Shown piece after piece: positions 53,024 through 63,729 of a stretch of DNA of 64,000 nt. Source of the DNA: Silurus meridionalis (Eukaryota; Chordata; Actinopteri; Siluriformes; Siluridae). The stretch is taken from positions 9,420,602-9,484,601 of the forward strand of contig NC_060899.1 in the NCBI RefSeq assembly GCF_014805685.1, read 5' to 3'. The position numbers were made by a program, and so were the translations under genes. The notes under the pieces were generated by a model that worked only from the letters and a program-made list of their open reading frames with translations, had not been told where the DNA came from and searched no databases. How positions within the stretch are numbered: position 1 is the first letter of the stretch; every line of letters starts with the position of its first letter.

Positions 53024-55138
53024 GTACAGACCAAAAGTTTGGACACACCTTCTCATTCAAAGAGTTTTCTTTATTTTCATGACTATGAAAATTGTAGATT
53101 CACACTGAAGGCATCAAAACTATGAATTAACACATGTGGAATTATATATGGAATTATATACATAACAAAAAGTGTGAAACAACTGAAAATGTCATATTCT
53201 AGGTTCTTTAAAGTAGCCACCTTTTGCTTTGATTACTGCTTTGCACACTCTTGGCATTCTCTTGATGAGCTTCAAGAGGTAGTCACCTGAAATGGTCTTC
53301 CAACAGTCTTGAAGGAGTTCCCCGAGAGATGCTTGGCACTTGTTGGCCCTTTTGCCTTCACTCTGCGGTCCAGCTCACCCCTAAACCATCTCAATTGGGT
53401 TCAGGTCCGGTGACTGTGGAGGCCAGGTCATCTGGCACAGCACCCCATCACTCTCCTTCTTGGTCAAAAAGCCCTTGATGCCTTCAGTGTGACTCTACAA
53501 TTTTCATAGTCATGAAAATAAAGAAAACTCTTTGAATGAGAAGGTGTGTCCAAACTTTTGGTCTGTACTGTATATATATATATAAATAAAACTCTTTGAA
53601 TATATATATGCTATACATGCTACCAGAACACCTTTTCCACAAAATAACTAAGGCTTTAAAAAAAAAAAACATTATTTTTCAGAAAACACACTGATTAAAA
53701 TTAGAGAACAATGACTGTAGCATGGAAAAAGATTACAACAAAATTTTCTGAAGGTTACAACAGTCAGCAATTAGTAGGAAGTGCACAGGCCTCTGCTCTG
53801 AATGACTTCAGCACATCTGCGGCCACAGGACAGCACTAGTCTCTCACACTGCTCTGGTGTAAAATGGTCCACTCTTCTTCCAGTCTCCTCCACAGTTCAG
53901 TGACTGTAGTGGGTTTCTCAGCCATAACTTTGTCGCCAAGGATTTTCCAGAGGTTCTCTATTGGGTTGAGATCAGGACTCTGGGCAGGCCATGTCATTAT
54001 TTCAATGTTTTCAGTTTCAAGGAACTGCTTTACCTGTTTTGCTGTGTGACATGGAGCGTTGTCCTGCATGAACACTGCGGGCTGATTGGGTGATGAACGC
54101 ATGGAAGGACCCATATGTTGTTGAAGAAGGTTCTGATAAACATTTGCATTCACTCTGCCATGTAGCTGTATAAGAGGCCCAACTCCTGCTGCAGAAAACA
54201 TGCCTCAAACCATGACACTTCCTCTTCCACTTTTCACTGACTTCTTTCCACACTTTGGGTTCAGTCTTTCTACAGTTTGTCGCCGAACATAATGTTTCCC
54301 ATCGGACCCAAATAAATTTAACTTGCTTTTATCACTGAAGTGAACTTTGGACCAGTTCTCCTCTGTCCACATGACATGCTTAGTCTAGCCTTTTGATTCT
54401 TTCTGCTAATGAGAGGTTTGGTCACTGCATAGTGGGCTTTCAGTCCAAATGCTCTTAATCGTCGAGACACTGTATGACGAGACAGATCCTTACCCTGTTC
54501 AGCGCTGAACTGGTGAGCAATTCCAGCTGCAGTGTGGAAACGTTTGCCCATTGAGATCCTCCGCAGTATCCTGTCCTCTCTTGTATTTGTCTTCCGTGGA
54601 CGACCAGTCTTCTTGGCGCACTTGAATGAGTTTGTGATGTTGTAAAGAGTCAATATTCTTGAAATCACAGATTTGAAACGACCAACTTGTCTTGCTATGG
54701 CTGATAGGGTCATCCCTTTGGCCTTTATCTGGACAACCTGCTGCCGGAGGCTTTCAGTAACTTTAGAACGGCAAACCGTCTTGCAGAGTTAGTGAAACTG
54801 GAAGTTAGGCTGGCAGTTAAATAGGGGTTGACAGAAAATCAAGGAAATTAGCACCAGGTGCCAGATTAACACCAATAACTGGGAGGTATCTGAAAGTGTT
54901 CTCTAATTTTGATCAGTGTGTTTTCTGCAAAATAATGTTTTTTTTTTTTTTTTTTTAAATGCCTTAGTTAATTTGTGGAAAAGGTGTTCTGGTAGCATGG
55001 TATAGACAGGACAAAAACGTCAACTGTTGAGCAGTAAAGATGACATTATTTCAGAATTGTTCAATTGTTTATAAATTGTTTTCTAATTTTGATCGCCAGT
55101 GTTCATTCCTGATAACACACTGCAAAAATGTAAACAAA

Positions 55139-55209
<71 letters not shown>

Positions 55210-58200
55210 TATTTGTTTACATTTTTGCAGTGTGTTATCAGAAATGAATGACAAGTTATGATATTAATAATAATAATAATTACTGGTTGAATGATATCAG
55301 AGCTGCGTGAGCCCCCTCCATAGCATGATGAAAAATAGTGATTGATACCCAAAGTCTCAGGTGCCAAATTAAAAGTCACAATAATATCTTTGTTTTCCTG
55401 GTGGACTTCAACATATGTGGGATACCAGTCTATAAATACAGGAAAAAAAAAATACACAATGCTCAATAAACTCTACAATAGTATGCATTACACTTTGATT
55501 ACACTTGAAAAATGAATGTTCAACAAAGAGTAAATTACATTTATTTCTATACATATTTTTTTTTATCTAAAATGTAAAATATTTTCAAGTGGTAAGAAAT
55601 GTACACAAACACCTGTTTTGCAGTTCTCCAAGCCATTTTTCTCAGGACATGCTGTAGAGAGGTAGACCAAAGTTGAAATTGATTCCAGTCAGTATTAGAT
55701 TTTTTTTTTTTACATGTCAAGAAAAGTGAGTAAAGAATTATAGTTTTTGTAAAATGTGATAGAGTTGAAAGCTGAAGATATGTTTACACAGACAGTTAAT
55801 GACAAGGTGTAGGAACTCATACAGCGTGTGACGAACAATTTGCTATTATAAAATCTTTCCCAGATCTCAGGAACAGGAAGAGCTATCACAGTCACAGCAT
55901 ACTGGGTACCCAGAGAGAGATCTCTAAAAGGATCTGAGTAATATACCTTCACAAAAAAAGAAGGGCAGAAAGTAAAAAAACACATAAAATAGTTAAGAAT
56001 TATTATTATTCACAAATTTAAAAGACAAGCATAGATTTGAAAGTTTATTGCTATACACATTTAATGGACAAATCTAGTGTTTTATCTGCTTATTTGGTTC
56101 ATGATTTGCTGTACCCTTTGAGCATGAACAGCAGAGAGTGACATATTGTTCTGAAGGAGGAAGAGCTGACATGCGATCTGAGTGCCACCTAAAGTCTGGA
56201 GTGAAACTTGGAAACCACGCAAAAAAGCAATACCTGCAGCACATTAACAGAAAAAGCTCTCTGAGTAACAAATAATTATTATAGAATATAGGTTATAGTA
56301 TTTAAATTTGATTATTAATAGCATGAACAGAAACATTTTGTAAAAGCAAACAGAATATGTAAGCATTTATAAATATTTAAAGATTGGCTGCCATTCACTT
56401 ATTACCATATTGACTAGGTCTCCATGACACAACAACAGTCTCATATTTAGGGTTTTGACTTTCCACAAACTCAATGGTGATATTCTGAGGAGCATGTACA
56501 TAGTGCTTGCACACCTCAGGATTTTGCAGACCTAAAAAAGAATGACACAGCCATGGCATACAACCTGGCCCAAGGTAAAATGTCAGTGCAGCAAGAAAAT
56601 ATGAAATGACAAGGATTACCTGTATATGTAAGGTTAAATATACACTGCCTAAATTTAATTAAGAAAATCAGTAAGAGCCTTCCATTCTATAAAAAATATC
56701 CACAGGATAATTAATTCTATTGGATAATTATTTTATAACTAAGGAGGTTGCTGAAACTACTAAAATGAGATTGAGAAATGTCCAACATATTATGAGCCAT
56801 TATGTTCATCAAGAAAGAAATGCTATTACAAAAAATAAAAACCTGTAGAACTCATTGATATGTTTAATAGTAAGTAAGAGAAATTCCACATGCGCAGTGC
56901 AAAAGTGAGGCTCATTGGGAAGTGGTTTCTAGAAAACAAAGATTGAACTTGGGGCAAAGGACAAAGGTCATGTGGTCTGATAAAACAAGAGTTACCCTTT
57001 TCCAGAGGTATGGGTGCATAAGAATAAGTAGAGAGGTGGATGAAGTGCCTAAAATACAATCTTGTGGGGGAAGAGTTATGATCTGGATTTGCTTAATTTG
57101 GCCAGGTCTATGTTCAGCAGTTGTAATGTGCCCAAAGATTTGTCAGCTGACCACCTAAATATACTGAATGGGTTTTTTCATAATTAGATTTCTTCTTCCC
57201 TGATGGCAATATTCCAAGATGACAATGTTAGGATTCATCAGGCTCAAATTGTGAAAGAATAGTTCAGGGAGCCTGATGAAAAGACATTTTTCCACACATG
57301 GATTGGCCACTATCCAAGGTCCAGAACTTAACCCTAATGACAATGTTTGGGATGTGCTGGTCCAACTCTCCCTTAATCAATACAAAATCTTGGCAAGAAA
57401 TTAATGCAACTCTGTCATGGTCTAAAACAGGGGTGGCCAACCAGTCAGAGACCATTTTTTACTGTGTTACCGCAAAGAGCCACATCATACACATGAGCAC
57501 ACATGAACATCACCCACCCAGAGTGCAACTGTGATTCAATAGCACAGTTGCACTCTGGGTGGGTGATGTTCATGTGTGCTCATGTGTAACATGTGCAACT
57601 GTGATTCAATAGCCGTGTTAATGTCCCATATTCTGTGTTCAACAGTGTGGAGGGACAGTTGGACGTCTGATACAATGCGTTTTAGTTTGTCCTTTTCAGA
57701 AAACAAGATTTCAACAACGTCACTGAGGCATTATTTAACGAACTCCCCTTCATTGTATGGCTTTTTAGCCCGTGCAATGTTCCAAGCCAAATGAAATTTT
57801 CCAAGCCAAATTTAAAGCTACATTTTGGGGAAAACTGTATCTGCTTTTCTGCCTGACTTTTCAAAGTGACCAACTTGTGCTTGTGAAGTTCAGGCCCTTT
57901 TGGAAATTCCTGGATGATGTTAGCATGGAGTGAGCTGAAGTGGCGCTGAAGATTTGAAATGCGCTAATGACGCCTGACATAATGCAGAATGACTTGCCAT
58001 TACGTTCAACAAAAAAAAAAAAAAAAAAAAACCTCTCCCACTCTGTTAAAAACGTTCTGTGCATTTTTCCTGCCATTTTGAGAGCGAACTTGACACAAAC
58101 TGTTTACTTAAAATTGAAGTAAACAATTTGCATATGTTTGTGTTTTTTTTTTATGTGCGTGTTCACTTCACTTGAGTTAAATACGGTATTTTCGTCAAAT

Positions 58201-59385
58201 GCACATGTGCGTGAGAGGAAAATACCGCAAAGTTTCCCAGTTGGGGCAAGATCATTTAAGTTTTAAAAATAACTCAAGCGAAGCAAACACGCACATTAAA
58301 AAAAACAAACACAAACTTCGATATGAACGTAAGAGCCGCATGAAACCAGGCAAAGAGCCGCAGGTTGGCCACCCCTGGTCTAAAATATGCTTTAGCCAAT
58401 ATAGTTATTTTTACCAGGCATGGACTAAAATGTAAAAAAATTAAGAGTTCATTTACTTTACCCACAAAATACAAATATAATATTATACATTTTTAACAGT
58501 TCATTCCCATTTTGAAAAATCCCTGTAATATACATAAAAAAAAATACAATTAGCTTCTCTCCCAGTATCTGCATACATTTCTAAATTGTCTTTAACCTTT
58601 AGCCTAAATTAGTATATTAAAATGTTATCCATCCTAGTTCTCCAAGGACTTTTTAAAGTTGCACATAATTATGGGAAACATTATATTAATTTCATTTTGC
58701 TAACGCTACATACGTTAGAAATGTTACACAGAATTGTTACACACAATTTTTTCTACAGAATAATACTGGCCTGAAAACTTTCCAAATAAATGTGTTTCAG
58801 GTGTGTCTGAACTACCTGCAAAGAGACCAGCAGCGGTGAAGCCAAGTGTAGTTTCAACATCACCTTTACTGATCCTGCAATACTCACATCCTGGGGATCC
58901 CTGATAAAAATAATAAAACCAGTACAAACATGAGTCCTAAATATAAAACTGACATCTGTAGGCAAGTTATAGCTGCAAGTGGTCGCAAAAAAAATAAAAA
59001 AATGTAAATGTGAAAATTTAGTCAAGTAAAATTGTATTTAACTAACCCTAAGAAAACATTAATCACCTGTTAAACAAGCCGTGTTCTATAAGGGAACACC
59101 AATTCTCATTATATAAAAAATTTGATGCATTGCTGCTTAGCAGCTACTACTTGACAGTTCACTGTGAGGATTACAGACACACAATAGAGAATATCTAAAA
59201 TTAAATCAGTAACACAGCTGTTGCTACATTTAGTACTGCACAACCTACAAAATTATTTTCGACATGTAGCTTACCTGGCAAACACACTGCAGTGTACAGT
59301 TCTGAGGTTGGAAATATGTCTGGAACCCGTGGCCTCTTGCAAACAGAATAGTTAACAAGAAAAGAGACCGCCTGTCTCGCCACAT
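46812..59385 (-). CDS. Interleukin-17 receptor D-like SEFIR receptor, complete, short cytoplasmic tail
   Basis: Twelve minus-strand coding exons: 59275-59385, 58816-58900, 56406-56531, 56115-56233, 55823-55946, 55613-55651, 55284-55429, 51082-51156, 48403-48469, 47698-47823, 47427-47596, 46812-47300. All are GT-AG with consistent phases and give 558 residues. A signal peptide ([14 protein letters not shown]) opens the protein. The ectodomain resembles IL-17[27 protein letters not shown] beside human GIEFLKGFRVILEEL, and a TNF-receptor-unlike fibronectin-type fold with paired Cys. One membrane segment (about residues 302-325, [19 protein letters not shown]) precedes a SEFIR domain from about residue 363 ([44 protein letters not shown]), which signals through Act1-type SEFIR adaptors in this family. 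The protein ends soon after SEFIR, unlike the 739-residue human IL17RD. It may be a paralogue; exact orthology is not settled. Confidence 0.9.
47945..48305 (+). mobile_element. Degenerate DNA-transposon remnant in receptor intron 9
   Basis: The stretch with CTTATTAGCCACTTTATTAG, GTGATCTCAGTGACTTTG and GCTGATCTCGTTTTTCTGAA follows a frequent fish transposon consensus. A poly(A) tract lies at 48147-48161. No frame remains. Confidence 0.5.
48660..49860 (+). pseudogene. Tc1-like transposon with decayed transposase and TATG-rich tract
   Basis: It begins CAGTGCATTTAAAAGTATTC and ends near TTTGACTTTATGGAGTACTG. Plus-strand fragments read [33 protein letters not shown] and, near 49590, [10 protein letters not shown] (one frameshift away), then [18 protein letters not shown]. 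Several frames are needed, so it is dead. A CATA/TATG microsatellite (48859-48926) sits inside the 5' part. Confidence 0.8.
49932..50755 (+). mobile_element. Complete non-autonomous hAT of the BED-finger family
   Basis: Both ends are intact: TAGGGATGCACCGAATATTC and TTTCGGTGCATCCCTA. ATAAATAA lies on each side (49924-49931 and 50756-50763). At 824 bp it shows the full structure of the family. The BED frame is broken: the codon for the first zinc-ligand Cys is TGA. It lies in intron 8 of the receptor gene. Confidence 0.9.
50865..51055. repeat. Common teleost interspersed repeat
   Basis: ACATTTACATTTGGCAGAAG, GGCCTTGCTCAGGTGCCCAG and TTTAACCACTAAGCTACCAC match a very frequent fish repeat; the fragment at 7190-7290 is related. 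Confidence 0.55.
51337..52935 (+). pseudogene. Full-length Tc1-like transposon with two frame breaks
   Basis: The element is 1599 bp with inverted ends CAGTGCCCTCCACAATTATT and AATAATTGTGGAGGGCACTG, TA on both sides, and subterminal repeats (GATGTGGTCGTGGACTTC). The transposase starts [18 protein letters not shown] at 51721 with paired HTH domains ([20 protein letters not shown]). It shifts frame near 52040 to [17 protein letters not shown] and [11 protein letters not shown] (first Asp), shifts again near 52387, then gives [11 protein letters not shown] (second Asp) and [11 protein letters not shown] (Glu). DD34E is fully present; only small lesions stop it being functional. It is the best preserved Tc1 here. 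Confidence 0.92.
52936..53021. repeat. (TATG)n/(TA)n microsatellite
   Basis: TATG units pass into about 60 bp of TA between two Tc1 termini. Confidence 0.95.
53022..53570. mobile_element. Tc1-derived MITE
   Basis: The 549-bp element has inverted ends starting CAGTACAGACCAAAAGTTTG that continue through ACACACCTTCTCATTCAAAG to AATTGTAGA, about 75 bp. The interior (TTGGCATTCTCTTGATGAGC; CCAGGTCATCTGGCACAGC) is leftover transposase on the minus strand. No frame survives. Confidence 0.9.
53616..55101 (-). pseudogene. Nearly full-length Tc1-like transposon, transposase broken
   Basis: The right outer terminus is at about 55101 (on the minus strand CACTGGCGATCAAAATTAG). Long inverted repeats include AGAACACCTTTTCCACAAAAT on the left side; the outermost left bases are lost to a TA tract. 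Minus-strand frames give [20 protein letters not shown] and [19 protein letters not shown] (54713-54318), then [30 protein letters not shown] and [12 protein letters not shown] (54201-53836). Frameshifts separate them. Same family as 31260-32128. Confidence 0.9.
55104..55248. repeat. Palindrome around a (TA)n core
   Basis: The arms CATTCCTGATAACACACTGC and GCAGTGTGTTATCAGAAATG, each continuing through TGTAAACAAATAATTA or its complement, pair over about 40 bp with very few mismatches. The core is TA (about 55142-55205). Confidence 0.85.
57428..58377. mobile_element. hAT element with 8-bp target duplication
   Basis: The ends CAGGGGTGGCCAACC and GGTTGGCCACCCCTG are inverted. GTCTAAAA lies on both sides (57420-57427 and 58378-58385). 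The 950-bp interior has no transposase frame. It contains a large hairpin (57488-57588) and a poly(A) tract near 58010-58031. Confidence 0.9.
57488..57588. repeat. Perfect inverted repeat with 46-bp arms
   Basis: The arms 57488-57533 and 57543-57588 are exact reverse complements around the 9-base loop ATTCAATAG. The segment GTGCAACTGTGATTCAATAG at 57523 recurs directly at about 57593. Confidence 0.93.
58441..58815. other. Receptor intron 2, nothing recognised
   Basis: AT-rich intron DNA up to the exon 2 donor; no exon or repeat signature. Confidence 0.45.
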
Positions 59386-60468
59386 TCTATAATGTATTCC
59401 CTTCGATTTCTTGTTCTTTTCTGACTTTTTTTTTAGAATAAAAAAAGAAATAGACGTTGAGAAAGTATCAAGTGTCGAAAAAGAAAGCATGTCAGTGAGA
59501 AAGGTTGGAGGAGTGGTAGCCTTAGGCAAAAGGCATTTACCCACAAATAGCAGCTCAGGTATTTCTTGTTATACAAGCAGTTCTTGTTGAACGTTTGCTT
59601 TGCAGTGTGGCCAAATATACAATTGAACTGAAGTAAAAAAAAAAAACAAATTTACAAACATAGCAANNNNNNNNNNNNNNNNNNNNNNNNNNNNNNNNNN
59701 NNNNNNNNNNNNNNNNNNNNNNNNNNNNNNNNNNNNNNNNNNNNNNNNNNNNNNNNNNNNNNNNNNAAATAGGTTAGAAAACAAAGTAGCAGAAAAGAAA
59801 TTGCTTCTTTTTTGATACTTTAAAATGGATTTCCCAAATCTGTTACATTATTTCGATTGTGCTAAAAAAAAAAAAAAACATAAACAGGAGAAGAGGTCAT
59901 TTAAATTTGCTATTGACCAAAATTTAATCAGAAACCTAGGATCACCCATCAAATGTATATTATACATTTCAGAAGAATCATCAGGTAAATTCAACATTAA
60001 GGTGCCAGTAGATAAGAGGAACACATTTTGACTGTTAATTCAGACATTAAAAATGTTTTGCAGACAATCTGCACATCATGCCCAGGATCTGCCATTATTT
60101 GAAACACGATTTATCAATATATTTATTATATGTAATGTATAATATATAATAATAATATAATTATAATATCCCACATTCCCTGTTTTCCCCAAGCTTACAT
60201 GTATTTTTCCAGCTTAATCAACAAACACAAAAATGCATGTTGTTCAAGTGGATTACAATAGTTTTTTTGGCAGGAAGCGTATGTGCTTTTGTGTGTGCTA
60301 TTTAGACCTCTACACACAGAAAGCACTTTCTAGAAAAAGCAAAAATACTCTGACTGTTGGGCGACAGTTGGGAGAGTGTAACGGTGATGTAAACCGAATG
60401 CCCCACTGTCCACTGAACGCTTCAGATAGATCTGCTGAGTTCGGCTTTTGCTACCTGGAACAGGAGAC
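59386..60468. promoter_or_regulatory. Shared 5' region between the SEFIR receptor and birc7, with gap
   Basis: The two start codons face away from each other 1083 bp apart, so both promoters should lie here. The sequence is AT-rich up to about 60340 and turns GC-richer toward birc7. A run of 100 N occupies 59667-59766, so part of it is unknown. No TATA box or repeat can be assigned with confidence. Confidence 0.4.
59667..59766. other. Assembly gap of exactly 100 N
   Basis: A run of 100 N, a length often used for gaps of unknown size, so true distances here may differ. Confidence 0.99.
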
Positions 60469-62703
60469 ATGGTGCGCATCTTTCGTTGCGACAACACGCT
60501 GACGTCCCAGGGACACGAGAAAACCCCGACTGACTTCGGTTCGAGAGGGAACACGAGCTATGTTTACGTCCGCGCTTCGACGGATTCGGTGGACGGCCAG
60601 TTGCTGAGCCAGTTGCAGCGCCTGGCCGCGGGCGAGCAGGGAACGACATGTCAAGCCGCTTATCCAGAGATGGAGCCCCAGGACATGCGACTCACCACGT
60701 TCAGCACGTGGCCCACGAGCTCTGCCATCCAGCCCGATACACTGACGCGCGCTGGCTTCTTTTACACAGGCGCGTATTTTCCTCATTTCAACACTTGTTT
60801 TCTCTTACACTATGAAATGCTCAGTCTATTTTGCATAGAAATGCTCACGTAATTTTTGTTGTTCAATATGACTTTTAACATTGCAGATGCCAAAGTCTTT
60901 TGTCAGGCATATTTGAACTAGTTTTGCATTTGGTTCAACAATTAATACCTCACAAACATTAAGTTTGTTGATGAAAAATTTGATGACACATTTTAAAATA
61001 AGGACATGTGTATTTGGTCACTTAGTAAATTGGCAGTGTATATTTAGAATAATTCTTTACATCAGCCACTCTTTACAGGACATTCTCTTGTGTGTATCTC
61101 CCATTGCCGAAATGACTAGAATATACAAGAGCTTATGCCTATTATGTATGCTGAGTGCACAGCTAAAATCCAGTTAAAATAGAATCCGTATTCGTACATT
61201 GCTTCTAGAGTCAAAAGAATTTGTTTCAAATTCCAGAAGTGAATGTACAGCTTAACATTATGCAGGAGTTCTAAAGTCTAACTCAATGAAAGATGACAAA
61301 TATATATTTTCCATCTTAATTTGATATAAAATCAATAATGGTAAATTAAACATTTTTCGAACCACTTCTGGTATTATTTGGGTCTGAAGTAGACTGTTTA
61401 TTCCAACAGTGAACTTTAATCCAACAGTGTACAAATGAAATACATCAAAGGGTAACTTACACAATATTGCACATAAAATTAAGACTTACTTGATATACTG
61501 GAAACATATGCCTTTAGACACCAACTAATCAGAATCAGAATCAGGTTTATTGGCCAAGTGTGTTGACACGCACAAGGAATTTGGTTCCAGTTGTTGGTGA
61601 CTCTCAAAGTACAGACATAAATAACACTATACATTCAGCTTCGACTTACAAGACAAAAACAGAAAATACAATACAAAAACTATACAAGACAATAAAATGT
61701 GAGACAATATAGACAGTACAAGTATTAAATAGGGATACAGAGTATATGACAGATCAATCACCTATGACTTATCCACCTAGAGATATAATTTTTCACATTT
61801 CTTATGTTTCATACTTAATCAAAGTGATATTCTAGCACACTGTAAACCAACATGAACACCTTTCTCTCAATGTTTACTTCTGTTTTTATCTACAGAGTGT
61901 GTATTTTATTTAGATACTGTTTAAGAAATGACTTATAGTCAGTAAAAAATAGACAATAACATGTCAATAATTGTATATAATTAAAAATCTCTTGTAAATA
62001 TGAAGTAATCTTACTCACGTATGTATTTCACCTATTCTGTAATTTTACTCTTAGACCAGCAGATGGTAAATAGATGTTTTGATTAGTTGTTAGTAGAGTT
62101 CTGCGGCGACTTTAAAATTAATGTCCAAACCCACCCAAAACCTTCCGATACTGTTTACATTTTACGACCGAACTCGTATTATATATTATTATTATTAATA
62201 CAGTATTTTTATTTACCATTCACATTTAAAATTGACATGTATCATACATAATTAATTTATACTGTAACACTGTAAATGCATCATAATGGCCTGAAATGTA
62301 AAATAATATAATTAAGAAAGAAAAAATTTACATTTATCATGTACTGCTTGCCATCAGGAAGGGTCTGTGCATATACAATAAAATAGAATCAAATAAAATA
62401 GATCTTTAATCAACACAAACCCTGTTAAAAAATATTGAACTATAATTTGGATGTGACAAAGCTCATTCTGTACAGGTATAAGCTTATGCTGATTAAATTT
62501 CCAGCACCCTGTGTAAAATGCCTTCTTGCATTCCTGATATGTTAATACTTTCATTGCAGTAAAAATGCAAATACTAATGCCTTACCATCAACATTTCATT
62601 TAGGTCATAGTGATAGCGTGAAGTGTTTCTTCTGTGATGGTAGTTTGAGGAACTGGGAGCCAGGAGATGATCCGTGGGAGGAACATGCCAAGTGGTTCCC
62701 ACG
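60469..62703 (+). CDS. birc7: Baculoviral IAP repeat-containing 7 (livin); coding exons 1-2, rest beyond right edge
   Basis: BIRC7 inhibits apoptosis through one BIR domain that binds caspases and Smac, and carries a C-terminal RING ubiquitin ligase. Coding exons here are 60469-60769 and 62604-62703 on the plus strand. The ATG at 60469 has a strong context (GACATGG). Residues 41-101, [18 protein letters not shown] then [17 protein letters not shown] and AGFFYTG, align with human VDGQILGQLRPL and ELRLASFYDWP. Exon 2 gives [13 protein letters not shown] and [14 protein letters not shown]: zinc ligands Cys108, Cys111 and His128, with the fourth Cys expected at the start of exon 3. Exon 2 ends with a GT donor (CG then GTAACA). 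Exon 1 ends ACAG before GC rather than GT. The RING exons are not in the window. Confidence 0.93.
60770..62603. other. birc7 intron 1, apparent GC-AG intron
   Basis: It starts GCGCGTATTTTCC and ends CATTTAG. Part of it (61525-61760, AATCAGAATCAGGTTTATTG and CACGCACAAGGAATTTGGTT) is a common fish repeat. The remainder is AT-rich and unassigned. Confidence 0.65.
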
Positions 62704-63249
62704 GTAACACATTTTTCCACATGATATGTATAAATATAGGCAAATACATACACCAAGTTAAATGAAATATATGGCTTGACAACTCTGGTGTTATTACTGT
62801 TATTTACACAGTTTGATTCACTAAACTATTTGTTCAGAAATATTCAAATCACTTTCAAATTTTCCACATTTTCTTTTTTTAGCAGCCTAATAATGATTTG
62901 CTTTTTTAAATAAAGTATACTTATATTATAACTATTATAATAATATTAAACACTTTAATTTACACTTTTAAGACATTGTTAAAACAGTTACATTTTATAT
63001 AATATTTTAATATTGGTTATAGTTTTAATTTGAGATATTAATGTTTACATTTTGTTGGAAAGGGCACTTTATTAAAACTAGAATGAAAAGATACTTTGCA
63101 CTTTGTGGGCACTTTCATTTTTTTTCTTAAAGCTTATTTTATTTTGAAGAGCTGTATTTTCAAAAATACAGAAATTACTTTGTTTGCTGTCTTGCACACA
63201 AGGCTATTGTGTGTAGATTTATGAAATATAATCCAAATTACAGTTGTAG
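62704..63249. other. birc7 intron 2, first part, nothing recognised
   Basis: AT-rich intron sequence after the exon 2 donor; no exon or repeat signature. Confidence 0.45.
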
Positions 63250-63725
63250 AAGATGAACCCTCAGCCTAGTCTGAGGTCCAGAGCAGGCTCTGGAGCAGGT
63301 TTGCATCAAGTATGTGTCTGTACATTGCTGTATTCAACCTTTCCTTGATCCTGACTAGTCTCTCAATTTCTGCTGCTGAGGAACATCCCCATAGCATGAT
63401 GCTGCCACCACCATGCTTCACTGTGAGAATGACATTGGCCAGGTGATGAGTGGTGCCTTGTTTCAGCCAGACAGGACACTTGGCATTTAGTCCAAAGAGT
63501 TCGATCTTTGTTTCTCATGATCTGAGAGTCCTTCAGGTGCCTTTTGGCAAACCCCAGGTGGGCCGTCATATGCCTTTTACTAGATGCTGGCTTCTGTCTG
63601 GTCACTCTACCATACAGACCTGATTGGTGGAGTGCTGCAGAGATGGTTGCCAGACCTGGGCAAACTACATCCCGCGGGCCACATCCGGCCCATTGTACGT
63701 CCGGCCCGCGTGAGGCCAATCATAA
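63250..63725 (-). pseudogene. Degenerate Tc1-like transposase fragment
   Basis: On the minus strand it reads ATISAALHQSGLYGRVTRQK and [18 protein letters not shown], matching the second HTH and linker of Tc1 transposases, then [16 protein letters not shown] (degenerate [16 protein letters not shown]). A hAT terminal fragment (GGGCAAACTACATCCCGCGG) overlaps its upstream side at 63652-63729. Confidence 0.75.
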
Positions 63726-63729
63726 ATTA

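Larger units (their letters stand above)
56880..58440 (+). pseudogene. Degenerate Tc1-like transposase, split by a hAT insertion
   Basis: Plus-strand fragments include [33 protein letters not shown] (second catalytic Asp) and ARSRT-type decay of SPDLNPIE near 57325. The remnant continues to about 57427, is interrupted by the hAT at 57428-58377, and resumes to about 58440. It lies in intron 2 of the receptor gene. Confidence 0.7.

Noticed and set aside
60448..60468. An earlier start for birc7 at 60448
   Set aside because: That codon is TTG; the first in-frame ATG with a good context is at 60469.
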